From contig JAJNBR010000086.1 of assembly GCA_021156265.1 (NCBI GenBank), positions 1 through 15,196 of the forward strand: a DNA stretch of 15,196 nucleotides, in the 5' to 3' direction. The DNA is from Flavipsychrobacter sp. Its GTDB lineage: Bacteria > Bacteroidota > Bacteroidia > Chitinophagales > Chitinophagaceae. The notes under the pieces were generated by a model that searched no databases, was not told where the DNA came from, and saw only the letters and a program-made list of their open reading frames with translations. Made by a program: the position numbers and the translations under genes. Shown here piece after piece: positions 1 to 8,307 of this stretch; position 1 is the stretch's first letter; each line of letters begins with the position of its first letter.

Positions 1-3000
1 TGTTGGGGTTAGGGTAGAGTATCACATTTCTCTCACCCTGTATGTTACCTACCGATGTTGGGAAACCAACAACGATGGTGTTACTGTTAGCCAGCTTGGG
101 TGAGGCGCAGGCATCCACACTGGTAACGATACAACTGATCTTATCGTTCGGGTGCAGGGTGCTGGCGCTCCAGTTGGCATTAGTAGCGCCGATGATATCC
201 TGGCCGTTGCGCTGCCACTGGTATTTCGGTTTGTAACCGCCGTTCTTCACCGTCACGGAGAATGTTACCGGCTGTCCCGGTATCGGCTGCGCGGGCACCG
301 ATGTGATCTCCGCCGATGGCGTCACCTGGATATTGACAACTGCCATTGCGATGGTATCGGTGCTTACCAGTATTGGATCTGCACAAACACCTACACTGTA
401 CATAGTGCAATAGTAGCTATCGCCATTGGCCACCGATTGGGTGAGATATAACAGCGAGTTAGCACCGGGTATCGCCACCTGGTTCTTATACCACTGGTAT
501 ACCGGTGTAGGACCGGGGTTGGTTTGTATCGCTACAAAAGTGACAGTCTCGCCTTCGCAGATGGTATCGTTCGGGCTGGCATAACCCCCAATGGTCGATA
601 CAATATTTACAGACACATTCAGCGTGTCGGGATCAGAAACACAACCGTTCAGCGTGGCGCGTACTATATAGTCGCCCGAGTGCCATACCTGTGCAGGGTT
701 GATCACAGGACTTTGCAGGGTAGAGGTAAAATTGTTGGGGCCGGTCCAGTTGTACGTGGCGCCGGCTATTGTTGCCACCGTCATATTAAGCGACGCACCC
801 GCACACAATATATTATTGCCTGTGGCCACCGGTGTTGGCGTGGTAACCTGTACCACCACAGTGGTAGTGCCTGCGGGAGAGGTACAGCCGTTAGCTGTAG
901 CAGTAACCGAATACACACCTGCATGTGATGCATTCACGTTGGTGATAGAAGGATTCTGCGTAGTTGACGTAAAGCTTGCCGGTCCAGCCCATGTATAGGT
1001 AACACCCGCGGTAGTGCTGCCTGCAGTCAGGTTCAGCGTGGTGGTCGGGCACACCGGGCTGTTGCTGCCGGCTGTGGGCGCGGCAGGTATAGTGTTCACC
1101 ACAACGGTAGTAGTATCCGATGCCACACAACCGTCGCTGGTAGCGGTCACGATATAGTCTCCGGCATGTGCGGTCTGTATACTTGCCCTGTTGGGGTTCT
1201 GCTGAATCGATAAAAAGGCTGCGGGACCCGTCCAGCTGTATGATATGGTACCCGTCGAAGTCGTAGCCGCTGTAAGGTTCAAGGTAGCTCCCACGCATAA
1301 CGGGCTGTTACTCGATGCGTTCAGGTTTTGGGGCAATGGTTTGATCCTGATATCAACACCGTCGTCGAACGAAGTGCGTGCCGGATTCGAAGCTATGATC
1401 CTTATCCTGTATCCACTGCCCACGGGCGTGGTTTTAGGTATCACGCAAGTGATGGTATCGTCACTGATACTCGTTTTGTTGCCGATAGCTACCGGTGCGG
1501 CAAAGCTACCTGCAGCGTTTGAGAGCTGGACGGTAAAAGTATTGCCGGGCTGGAAGCCATAAGTCACCCCATATTTTACTTTAAATGTATCGCCGGGACA
1601 GAACAACGTATCTACATAAGGTTGCTTAATGTACACGATCGTATCGGTGATAAAGCTGGCTATAAATGCATCGTAACTACCGCCAAGACTTGTCTGGTGT
1701 GCGTTGGTCGTAGCTATCGCGTTGGTACTGGCTGTATAACCTGATAGGTATGTGTACCCTGCAGGGCTCCAGGCACAGTTACCGTAACCGTATTCTAAGT
1801 TGGATCCCCCATAATAAGTGCACCAGGCAGGGAAGCCTGTATTCTGGTTCAGTTCCAACAGGAAGGCATCTTGCGCACCGCCAATCGTTGTCTGGTAAGC
1901 GCCGGTTGTAGCAATACCCGAGGTACTGGTTGTCCACCCGCTTACATACATATACAGGCCGGGCGTACAAGCCATCCCCCAGGTATATTCTGTACTGCTG
2001 CCGCCAAAATAGGTACCCCATTGCCTCACGCCGGCTGGATTGAATTTTGCTATAAATCCGTCATAGGCACCGCCAATCGTTGTCTGAAATGCGCCAGCCG
2101 AGGCGATGCCACTGTTGCTGTAAGTATATCCTGATACATAGACGTTCGAAAAGGCATCACAATCAACATCGTATATCACGTCAGCATTGGTACCACCGTA
2201 GTAGGTGCCCCATTGCAAAACGCCGGAAGCATTGAACTTTGCCAGGTAACCATCCCATGTGTTGCTTCCCGCATGGGTGGTCTGGTGAGCCCCGGCCGTA
2301 GCCATGTTCGACGCACTGCTGGTCCATCCCCCTATATAGATATTACCGCTGGCATCGCATGACGATCCCCACGCTTCTTCTTGTCCTGAGTCACCATAAT
2401 AGGTGCCCCACAAACGAACGCCTGAGCTGTTGAATTTCACCAGGTAGGCATCGCTTATGTTGGTTGACGTGTTTAAAGTAGTTTGGTGAGCACCCGCTGT
2501 AGCAATGTTATTGGAACTCCAGGTTTCGCCCGACATGTAGACATTACCCGCCAGGTCGCAGCTTACATGCCCGCGGTCTTCGCCGGCGCTGCCGCCGTAA
2601 TAGGTGGCCCATAGTCTTACGCCGGCAGTTGAAAATTTTACCAGGAGCGCATCATAGTTACCACCCAGGGTAGTTTGGTGAGCCCCTGCGCTGGTCACGT
2701 TGGCAGAGCTGGTAGTATAGCCCGCAACATAGAGATTGCCTGAAGGATCAATTTCAGCCGACCAGAACCAGTCTGTGCCGCTGTCACCATAATAAGTGCC
2801 CCATTGACGGACGCCTGCTGAATTGAATTTTACAACATAGGCATCTTGCTGGTTGGTCCCTATCGTCGTCTGATACGCACCAGTTGTTGCGATATTACTC
2901 GTGCTGTTGGTCCAGCCCGCTGCAAATACATTACCCGATGCATCGGCTGCCAGGCCGTATGCCCATTCGTTGCTCGAACCTCCGTAATAAGTTCCCCAGT

Positions 3001-3787
3001 TGATGGTCGGATCGATCACAAGTGTGCCATCAAAGGCTCCGATATCAAAGCTCAGCATATTGTTCCGCAATACGAACTTTGAGGCTATTTCTTGTTTGGT
3101 AGCGACATTATAGCTGAAAGGCTTTTGTTCCGTCACCGAGCCAAAAGGTGTAACTGCGGTCACGGCCCCGTCCTTGATGTTGAGCGCCGTTGCGCCGCCA
3201 AACTGCAGTTTGATATTTGCAGGGTCACCACCGGGATGAACAATGAAGTCATATTTCAATTGTCCATTGGTCGTATACAGCACCCAGTCAATATTCGGGT
3301 AGATGTTTTGATAGGTCACCTTGTTGAAACTGGCCGCTGTCACGGCAGCGCCGTTGGTTTGCTGCAGGTAGTAATTCTCTACATAGGGTTGCTGTTCGTC
3401 AATCAGCGCTACTGCATTTTTGTTGGCACCCACCAGCGTCACATCCAGCCGGTACATGGTGGCTCCGCGGGGATTCAACAGCTGATCGCGCAAGTGATTT
3501 TGAAGATCATGACCGGTCAGGTTCTCCGGCACCTGAAACTCGTTGTCCGGCTTCGTCCACTGGTAGTGGATGACGCCATCACCTACGAACACGTTTATTC
3601 CCGGACCACTGAGTTTATAATCAATGTCCTTGCGCGACTTCTGGTACTGATCAATGATCTGCCCCTTGTTCTCTATAAAAGACAAAGGCTTGTTTTGCTG
3701 CTCAGGTTTCGACATGCGCGCGGTTGCGTGCATGGTCCATAAACAACAAAGAAGGGTTAATACCTTTGGAAGGGTATAGTTGTTCAT
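1..3787 (-). CDS. Giant SBBP beta-propeller / Ig-like T9SS surface protein (C-terminus cut by window edge)
   Basis: One open frame runs from ATG at 3787 to the left edge, giving 1262 visible residues and no stop. Residues 1-24 look like a signal peptide (hydrophobic LTLLCCLW, then ATA-R). Residues 36-262 begin with FIENKGQ, the usual opening of the domain that precedes SBBP repeats (DUF7948-like). Residues 264-712 hold seven repeats of about 64 residues, each starting W-G-T-Y-Y-G-G/D and carrying DASGNVYVSGWT, AGAHQTT and DAYLVKFN blocks, as expected for a seven-bladed propeller. Residues 713-820 form a beta-sandwich-like segment. About five Ig-like modules of roughly 80 residues follow (about 821-1245); the first three are closely related and each has two Cys. 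The last visible residues, VILYPNPN, are the start of a T9SS type A sorting domain, so only some 60-70 residues are probably missing. It is probably a secreted or surface-anchored adhesin-like protein; its ligand is unknown. Family assignment is secure, function is inferred. Confidence 0.9.
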   Translation of the reverse strand, partial: MNNYTLPKVLTLLCCLWTMHATARMSKPEQQNKPLSFIENKGQIIDQYQKSRKDIDYKLSGPGINVFVGDGVIHYQWTKPDNEFQVPENLTGHDLQNHLRDQLLNPRGATMYRLDVTLVGANKNAVALIDEQQPYVENYYLQQTNGAAVTAASFNKVTYQNIYPNIDWVLYTTNGQLKYDFIVHPGGDPANIKLQFGGATALNIKDGAVTAVTPFGSVTEQKPFSYNVATKQEIASKFVLRNNMLSFDIGAFDGTLVIDPTINWGTYYGGSSNEWAYGLAADASGNVFAAGWTNSTSNIATTGAYQTTIGTNQQDAYVVKFNSAGVRQWGTYYGDSGTDWFWSAEIDPSGNLYVAGYTTSSANVTSAGAHQTTLGGNYDALLVKFSTAGVRLWATYYGGSAGEDRGHVSCDLAGNVYMSGETWSSNNIATAGAHQTTLNTSTNISDAYLVKFNSSGVRLWGTYYGDSGQEEAWGSSCDASGNIYIGGWTSSASNMATAGAHQTTHAGSNTWDGYLAKFNASGVLQWGTYYGGTNADVIYDVDCDAFSNVYVSGYTYSNSGIASAGAFQTTIGGAYDGFIAKFNPAGVRQWGTYFGGSSTEYTWGMACTPGLYMYVSGWTTSTSGIATTGAYQTTIGGAQDAFLLELNQNTGFPAWCTYYGGSNLEYGYGNCAWSPAGYTYLSGYTASTNAIATTNAHQTSLGGSYDAFIASFITDTIVYIKQPYVDTLFCPGDTFKVKYGVTYGFQPGNTFTVQLSNAAGSFAAPVAIGNKTSISDDTITCVIPKTTPVGSGYRIRIIASNPARTSFDDGVDIRIKPLPQNLNASSNSPLCVGATLNLTAATTSTGTISYSWTGPAAFLSIQQNPNRASIQTAHAGDYIVTATSDGCVASDTTTVVVNTIPAAPTAGSNSPVCPTTTLNLTAGSTTAGVTYTWAGPASFTSTTQNPSITNVNASHAGVYSVTATANGCTSPAGTTTVVVQVTTPTPVATGNNILCAGASLNMTVATIAGATYNWTGPNNFTSTLQSPVINPAQVWHSGDYIVRATLNGCVSDPDTLNVSVNIVSTIGGYASPNDTICEGETVTFVAIQTNPGPTPVYQWYKNQVAIPGANSLLYLTQSVANGDSYYCTMYSVGVCADPILVSTDTIAMAVVNIQVTPSAEITSVPAQPIPGQPVTFSVTVKNGGYKPKYQWQRNGQDIIGATNANWSASTLHPNDKISCIVTSVDACASPKLANSNTIVVGFPTSVGNIQGERNVILYPNPN
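1656..2998 (-). repeat. Seven tandem SBBP propeller repeats (protein and DNA level)
   Basis: This part of the giant surface gene consists of seven imperfect in-frame repeats of about 190-200 bp, one per predicted propeller blade. The repeat is clear in the plus-strand text as recurring ccgtaataagtgcccca-like blocks (the WGTYYGG codons) and tggtgagc/tctggta blocks (the AHQTT/AYQTT codons). Blades 1-5 are the most alike; blades 6 and 7 have diverged. This is domain duplication inside one gene, not a mobile or CRISPR-type repeat. Homologous exchange between blades could change the blade count between strains. Confidence 0.85.
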
Positions 3788-3829
3788 ATTAAGAATTGAT
3801 TATTAATAGCAAATTACCGAAATATCATA

Positions 3830-3837
3830 CAAAACTA
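3830..3837 (-). promoter_or_regulatory. Bacteroidota -7 promoter box for the giant surface gene
   Basis: The minus strand reads TAGTTTTG, an exact match to the phylum's -7 consensus TAnnTTTG, 42 nt before the start codon at 3787. No convincing -33 TTTG lies at the usual spacing. The 165-bp gap it sits in is shared with the divergent GNAT gene. For that gene only a one-mismatch box (TTAGTTTG, 3921-3928) is visible. Confidence 0.5.
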
Positions 3838-3952
3838 ACCGCCAATGCAACAACCGTATTAAAATAGAATTAAAACAGATGAAGCAGGACTCTGCAGACA
3901 AAGACGACCACATTTTGATTTTAGTTTGATAACTTCATAGAAACCTCCCTAA

Positions 3953-4510
3953 ATGAATTACCTGCTCTATGGCCAGGAGACGGCCAGGCTTACTTTCAAA
4001 CCTGTAGAACTCAGTTATGCCGAAACCTGGCTCAACTTATTCAAAAAAGAAGGTGTGGCCCGTTTCGTTGGTCTCGACCACCTCGGTACGCCCGAGGAAC
4101 AGCGCGATCAGTGGTTTGAACGTGCCTTCCTGCGTATCAGCAATGGCCTGGGCGGACTGAACGCGCTAGTCAACAAGCAGACGGGAGAACTGGTGGGGCA
4201 GAGTGGCTTGCTTGTTCAAACGGTAGATGAACAAACACACCTGGAAGTAGGTTACTCCATATTACCTAAGTACTGGAGGCAGGGCTATGCCATCGAAGCG
4301 GCCTCAAAATGCCGCGATTGCGCTTTTGAAAAAGGACTTACCGATACGCTCATTTCTATCATCCATGTCGAGAACGAACCGTCGATGGCCGTGGCCCGTG
4401 CCAATGGCATGAAGCTTTGGAAAACAACAAACTATAAAGGCTCGCCTGTACATATTTTCCGCATCAACAGGCAAGAGTGGAGTGCAAAAAATATTAAATG
4501 CGCAAGCTGA
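3953..4510 (+). CDS. GNAT family N-acetyltransferase (RimJ/RimL type)
   Basis: A 185-residue protein of the Acetyltransf_3 class, which transfers acetyl from acetyl-CoA to an amine, often a protein N-terminus or a small molecule. It opens with the usual ETARLTFKPVELSYAETWLNLF strand-helix. It has the LEVGYSILPKYWRQGYAIEA core (residues 97-116), where the R109-Q-G-Y-A stretch is the acetyl-CoA pyrophosphate-binding loop. The closing N141-x-x-S144...ANGMKLWKTT block also matches the family. Length is normal for the family and the N-terminus fits this start. The last 13 nt overlap the following lipoprotein gene, so the two are probably co-transcribed and translationally coupled. The substrate cannot be told from sequence; a link to the lipoprotein's job is not evident. 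Confidence 0.88.
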   Translation: MNYLLYGQETARLTFKPVELSYAETWLNLFKKEGVARFVGLDHLGTPEEQRDQWFERAFLRISNGLGGLNALVNKQTGELVGQSGLLVQTVDEQTHLEVGYSILPKYWRQGYAIEAASKCRDCAFEKGLTDTLISIIHVENEPSMAVARANGMKLWKTTNYKGSPVHIFRINRQEWSAKNIKCAS

Positions 4511-5946
4511 TCTTACCGCTTCTTGTTTTTACAGGCGTTATCGCCTGCCGGCATGAACCCATAAAAGTTCAACCCGTTTCAACCGGAAATTTTCCTGCAG
4601 GCATCAGCGAGATAATGGTGTCTAAATGCGCTATTTCAGGCTGTCACAATGCAGCCAGTTATGAAAATGCGGGCGGGTTACTGCTCGATTCATGGGAACA
4701 CCTGTTTGATGGCGGGCGAAATGGAGCCGTAGTTGTGCCTTATAGCATTGATTACAGTCCGCTGCTGTATTTTATCAACACCGACTCGTTGCTGGGTCCC
4801 GTAGCCGTACCGACCATGCCGCTCGACCATCCGCCACTCTCAAAAGAAGAATATGTCCGCGTTCGCGACTGGATAGCCAACGGTGCTCCCGATGCCGATG
4901 GCAATATACCATTTGCCGACAAGGCAGACACACGGCAGAAAGTATATACCGTGTTTCAAAAATGCGATATCATCGGGGTCATTGACGTGGAAAAAGGAGT
5001 GGTCATGCGCTACATCCCTGTCGGTAAGCAGGCGTACCCGGAAAGCCAGACCTATCTGCGCGCTTCAGGCGATGGCAGATATGTTTACGTCTGTTTCTGG
5101 TACAACGATGAAGTACTGAAGATCGATACGCGAACGGATAAAGTAGTGGCTAGTTTTCCCGTCAGCAACCTGTTTTGGACCAACATGGCTATTGCTAATG
5201 ATGGCACAAAACTGGCCATCACCAACGGCGATAGTTATGAGCTGGGCATCATCAATACAGCTACCGGAAGCATGCAGCCGTTTGCCAACACCGGGATGGT
5301 GAACCCGCTGGGCATTACTGCAAACAGTTCATTCGATACTTTTTACATTACCAGCCGGTACGGAAATACATTATACAAATCCACAAATGGCAACCTGCAG
5401 AAGATCAGTATAGACGGTAAGCCGCTTACTACGTCATCGGCCCTTACACCGGACCCTTACGAGGTTATTATTTCACCCGACCAATCAAAATACTTCGTTT
5501 CCTGCGAAAAGTCTAGTGAGATCCGGGTATTCGACCGCACTAGCGATAATCTGGTGAAAGTGATACCCGTAGGTAAGCAGCCAAGGACTTTATCAGTTGC
5601 GAAGTCGAAACCCTACCTGTTTGTTCCCTGTATGGAAGACGATAACGGCACGGCAGGCTTCAAAGGCTCCGTGTATATCATAGACTACAACACGCTGAAT
5701 GTGGTAACGAAGATCGAAGGCCGCATTTACCAGCCGCATACGGTATCTGTAGATGAACGCAACGGCCAGTTTTATGTGTTTAGCCGCAACCAAAACTACG
5801 ATGGTCCTGCGCCTCATCACCAGGGACCTTGCAGTGGCAGGAATGGTTATTTCACCGTCTATGATCTGAATACATTATCACCTGCATCCACTAAAAGACA
5901 TGAGCTGCTGGTAGATCCCTATATTTCGGATATGCGTTTTAAATAA
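4498..5946 (+). CDS. Lipoprotein with cytochrome c-like (CX4CH) domain and YVTN-type beta-propeller
   Basis: A 482-residue protein. Residues 1-17 (MRKLILPLLVFTGVIAC) form a lipoprotein signal with lipobox V-I-A-C, so Cys17 should be lipidated and the protein carried in the cell envelope. Residues 33-137 resemble the planctomycete-type cytochrome c domain (PSCyt1-like). There is a heme-type motif C44-AISG-C49-H50, with four residues between the cysteines instead of two. This is followed by the family's GGLLLDSWEHLFDGG and VVPYSIDYSPLLY blocks, a TMP at Met107 that could be the distal heme ligand, and SKEEYVRVRDWIANGA. Residues about 145-482 are a WD/YVTN-like propeller with repeated VGKQ...Y-V-Y/F-V and I-D..T..V motifs. 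The start overlaps the GNAT gene and a strong terminator follows directly. A role in envelope redox or binding is inferred only; the substrate is unknown. Confidence 0.82.
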   Translation: MRKLILPLLVFTGVIACRHEPIKVQPVSTGNFPAGISEIMVSKCAISGCHNAASYENAGGLLLDSWEHLFDGGRNGAVVVPYSIDYSPLLYFINTDSLLGPVAVPTMPLDHPPLSKEEYVRVRDWIANGAPDADGNIPFADKADTRQKVYTVFQKCDIIGVIDVEKGVVMRYIPVGKQAYPESQTYLRASGDGRYVYVCFWYNDEVLKIDTRTDKVVASFPVSNLFWTNMAIANDGTKLAITNGDSYELGIINTATGSMQPFANTGMVNPLGITANSSFDTFYITSRYGNTLYKSTNGNLQKISIDGKPLTTSSALTPDPYEVIISPDQSKYFVSCEKSSEIRVFDRTSDNLVKVIPVGKQPRTLSVAKSKPYLFVPCMEDDNGTAGFKGSVYIIDYNTLNVVTKIEGRIYQPHTVSVDERNGQFYVFSRNQNYDGPAPHHQGPCSGRNGYFTVYDLNTLSPASTKRHELLVDPYISDMRFK

Positions 5947-5978
5947 AAAAAGTCCCACCGTTTCCGGGGGGACTTTTT
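5947..5978. terminator. Bidirectional rho-independent terminator
   Basis: AAAAAGTCCC (5947-5956) pairs perfectly with GGGACTTTTT (5969-5978). Inside, CCG/CGG adds three more pairs around a TTTC loop after one A/G mismatch. With A and T tracts on either side it can end transcription from both directions. It sits between the stop codon of the plus-strand lipoprotein gene (5946) and the end of the convergent transpeptidase-like gene (5994). Confidence 0.9.
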
Positions 5979-5993
5979 CATCTGTTATTTCAA

Positions 5994-6749
5994 TTAGCTA
6001 TTGATGAACTGTGAGCCATTTACATATGCTTGTTCAGGATAGTACAGGAACATTGCAGAGCCATTCTTGATCTTATTGATCACTTCCGAAGACAATTCAT
6101 TCGGCAAGGCAGGACAACCTTGACTGCGACCCATGTAAGCCGATTTTACGCGACCTGCATTTACATAATCTGCACCATGCACCACGATAGCACGTGCTTC
6201 TGCATTGTCGTTAAAACCTTTTTCCAATCCTGACAGCTTCAGTGACAGACCATGTTTACCGCTATATGTGCCTTTCGTTAAATAAAAGCCAAGGCTGCTC
6301 TTGTGCGACTCAGGCGTGTTCGAAAAGTTCTGGGCTTTATCAACACCGGTATTTTTACCATGGGCAACAAACGTATTGGTCACCAGTTTTTTGCTGATCA
6401 CATCTATCAGGTAAAAGCGCTTGCTGCGAGATGACTGGCTAAAGTCAACGATCGTCAAATAACGCTCGTTACCCAGGCGGTGTGCATCTTTCAGTTTGGC
6501 ATACCCTTTAGCGGCAAAGTCATATGCCTGCTTCGACAAACCTGTACTTTGCAGATTCAGTTCATCATACAAACCGGCAATATTCGTAGCCACATTTGTT
6601 ACAGCAACAATTTTAGCGGCTGGCTTTATGCTTGCTGTTTTAACTATGTTATTTTCGACATTATTCTCAGCGGCATTAAAGGATACAAGCGAAGCTGATA
6701 TAATGGTGATAAATGATGTTACTATTAGTGCTTTCTTCTTCAAATTCAT
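5994..6749 (-). CDS. Murein L,D-transpeptidase catalytic domain protein (YkuD_2 type)
   Basis: A 251-residue protein with an N-terminal hydrophobic export segment (residues 6-26, ALIVTSFITIISASLVSFNAA). A low-complexity linker follows, then a catalytic domain of the YkuD_2 family. The active-site signature is present: V-H191-G-A-D then G-R-S-Q-G-C212-P-A-L-P, with Cys212 the nucleophile and His191 its partner. The upstream NFSNTPESHKSSLGFYLT block is also typical. Such enzymes are expected to act in the periplasm on peptidoglycan stem peptides, making or cutting L,D cross-links, though this subfamily is little studied and its reaction here is inferred. The start is the first ATG, preceded by an AG-rich stretch, with a consensus -7 box 28 nt upstream. 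It is a single-gene unit closed by the two-way terminator at 5947-5978. Confidence 0.9.
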   Translation of the reverse strand: MNLKKKALIVTSFITIISASLVSFNAAENNVENNIVKTASIKPAAKIVAVTNVATNIAGLYDELNLQSTGLSKQAYDFAAKGYAKLKDAHRLGNERYLTIVDFSQSSRSKRFYLIDVISKKLVTNTFVAHGKNTGVDKAQNFSNTPESHKSSLGFYLTKGTYSGKHGLSLKLSGLEKGFNDNAEARAIVVHGADYVNAGRVKSAYMGRSQGCPALPNELSSEVINKIKNGSAMFLYYPEQAYVNGSQFINS

Positions 6750-6777
6750 AGTGTTCTCTCTTTGGTTAAATGCTACG

Positions 6778-6785
6778 CAAAGATA
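6778..6785 (-). promoter_or_regulatory. -7 promoter box for the L,D-transpeptidase-like gene
   Basis: The minus strand reads TATCTTTG, matching TAnnTTTG, 28 nt before the start codon at 6749. Just upstream is a short GC-rich inverted repeat, CCCCTTTCGGGG (6798-6809), in the spacer where the -33 contact would fall. I see no clear -33 TTTG. Confidence 0.55.
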
Positions 6786-6864
6786 GGTAATTTATTGCCC
6801 CTTTCGGGGAATAATAGAAACAATAAGAGAACGTTATGATTTAAGTTAAAATTATATATAAAAA

Positions 6865-6893
6865 GAAAAACCGGGTATTTTGCCCGATTTTTC
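6865..6893 (-). terminator. Rho-independent terminator after the T9SS propeller gene
   Basis: On the minus strand, GAAAAA-T-CGGG (6893 down to 6883) pairs with CCCG-G-TTTTTC (6875 down to 6865), with one mismatch between the GC core and the A/T arms, followed by the T tract. It lies 21 nt past the stop codon of the gene ending at 6914. Confidence 0.8.
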
Positions 6894-6913
6894 TGCACTA
6901 TAGCCTAATACGT

Positions 6914-8257
6914 TTATTGAACAACTATCCTGCTGCTTGCTGCAGTATTGTTGTAAGCCAGCTGAACGGTATACATTCCTTTTGCCCAGGAACTGGTAAC
7001 AATGCTGGTCAGTTTTTCGGCAGTGTTGATTTGGTAAACCACTTTACCTGTCATATCCGTGATCCTGATATCAGCGCGTCCGTTCAGGTCGGCGAGGTTG
7101 ATATTCAGAGTGCCCGATACCGGGTTAGGGTAAATATTGAACTGCGGTACACTAAGTGCAACATCATCCACTGAAACCACATTCGGATTATCAATGCGCA
7201 TTACTTTTTGAGTAGTGCCGTTCACATACCATATCTTATTATTCCAGTCGATACGTACGCCCCTGACACCTGGGCCACCGGTGATGATGGTACCCACCAG
7301 CGTAGCCGGCATTGCGCTTACATTATAGATATGGATATTGCCGGTAGCATTATCAGTAACCAGCAGCCTGTCCTTCCTGTAATCAATACCCACGGGTTTT
7401 GTGAGGCCTGATGTTACCACGTCTTCTACCTGCGCGCCGGTCACTTCTTTATACTCAGCCAAAGGCTCCATAGAACCTGATGACGGCGTCAGATTACCGC
7501 CAATGCTACCGCTGGTTGTTTTCAGTCGTCTTACTTTTTTGGTGCTGCCATCAATGAAGTACAGCCAGCTGTTTTGTTTATCAACTACCATATGGCTGGG
7601 CTGGTTAGGTACGCGCGTTACGGTTACATCACTATAACGGTGAATTTTCCCGTCCGAATGGTCGTCTTCGCCAACACCGTGCGGCACGGCATAATCATAT
7701 TTGCAGATGTTGCCATTGTGACCATCAAAATACCAGTAAACATTATCATGATCGTGTGCTACACCCATGCCGTATGGGCTTTGGTGCAGCATATCTATAT
7801 GGCTGCCCAGCAGTTCACCCGGCACCCAGTTGTTCTGGTGCAGGCGCGCAAAGATCGACGTGTCGCTCGACCATAGAGCAGGCCCCATGAACGTTGAGCC
7901 GTCTGTGCTTTGTATTTCCTGTGCGGTAACGAAATAGTTATTATCACCGAAGGTAAACGCAACAGACCGCGCCATAAAATGGTCGGCATGAGAGTCTTTC
8001 CTTTTCTGGTGCGTTTGCGAGGGTATGCCTGCGTCGTAAATGATGACCATGTTGGCGGCTGTAGCTTCTTTGTTCAGTATCCACCATTCGCTGCGCCTGC
8101 CCGGCACATAGTCCAGGTCTTGAGCATCGCCAATGCCGTGCGTTGAATTGGCGATCTCGGTAAATGTATTGGTGCTGGTTGTATAGTTGTCTATTGTATT
8201 TTGCGCGTAGGCACAGCTACAAGACATGAAACAGGAAAGTACAAGTATATTTTTCAT
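6914..8257 (-). CDS. T9SS-secreted six-bladed beta-propeller-like protein with His/Asp-rich core
   Basis: A 447-residue protein. I chose the ATG at 8257 rather than the upstream in-frame ATG at 8296, because it starts a clean signal peptide (MKNILVLSCFMSCSCAYAQ). Residues 40-365 form a propeller-like region with NHL-type segments (GIDYRKDRLLVTDNATGNIHIYN; VRIDWNNKIWYVNGTTQKVMRID). A striking conserved-looking core holds DHFMAR (92-97), GPALW (125-129), H153-IDMLHQSPYGMGVAH, NVYWYFDGHNG and HGVGEDDHSDG (193-203), rich in His and Asp. Residues 371-447 are a T9SS type A sorting domain starting FNIYPNPVSGTL and ending in the basic/valine tail SSRIVVQ. The protein should be exported and released or anchored at the cell surface. 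I recall the core motifs from uncharacterised proteins in other bacteria and algae, but no function is known to me. It has its own terminator and a candidate promoter. Confidence 0.87.
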   Translation of the reverse strand: MKNILVLSCFMSCSCAYAQNTIDNYTTSTNTFTEIANSTHGIGDAQDLDYVPGRRSEWWILNKEATAANMVIIYDAGIPSQTHQKRKDSHADHFMARSVAFTFGDNNYFVTAQEIQSTDGSTFMGPALWSSDTSIFARLHQNNWVPGELLGSHIDMLHQSPYGMGVAHDHDNVYWYFDGHNGNICKYDYAVPHGVGEDDHSDGKIHRYSDVTVTRVPNQPSHMVVDKQNSWLYFIDGSTKKVRRLKTTSGSIGGNLTPSSGSMEPLAEYKEVTGAQVEDVVTSGLTKPVGIDYRKDRLLVTDNATGNIHIYNVSAMPATLVGTIITGGPGVRGVRIDWNNKIWYVNGTTQKVMRIDNPNVVSVDDVALSVPQFNIYPNPVSGTLNINLADLNGRADIRITDMTGKVVYQINTAEKLTSIVTSSWAKGMYTVQLAYNNTAASSRIVVQ

Positions 8258-8278
8258 AAAAATGATTTGATGTAAAAA

Positions 8279-8286
8279 CAAAATAA
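8279..8286 (-). promoter_or_regulatory. Candidate -7 box for the T9SS propeller gene (variant)
   Basis: The minus strand reads TTATTTTG, one base off TAnnTTTG, 21 nt before the start codon at 8257. The same eight bases lie at exactly the same distance from the start of the LamG T9SS gene (13619-13626). That makes it more credible than the mismatch alone would suggest. A minus-strand TTTG (8309-8312) lies 22 nt further upstream. Confidence 0.4.
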
Positions 8287-8307
8287 TATCAGGCAATTCG
8301 GCCTAAA

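Noticed and set aside
1656..2998. Regularly spaced repeats that might suggest a CRISPR array or other non-coding repeat
   Set aside because: The repeats are about 190-200 bp, in frame, diverged, and code for SBBP propeller blades.
3092..3742. A 216-codon plus-strand open frame and several shorter ones over 42-3082
   Set aside because: They lie antisense to the giant surface gene, whose frame is unbroken over 1262 codons with clear domains. Their translations have no recognisable motifs and look like shadows.
6798..6809. CCCCTTTCGGGG short hairpin as a terminator
   Set aside because: The stem has only four pairs and no T tract, and it sits upstream of a promoter box. It could at most be an operator.
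8258..8296. A longer N-terminus for the T9SS propeller protein
   Set aside because: It adds 13 residues in front of a clean signal peptide and covers the candidate -7 box.
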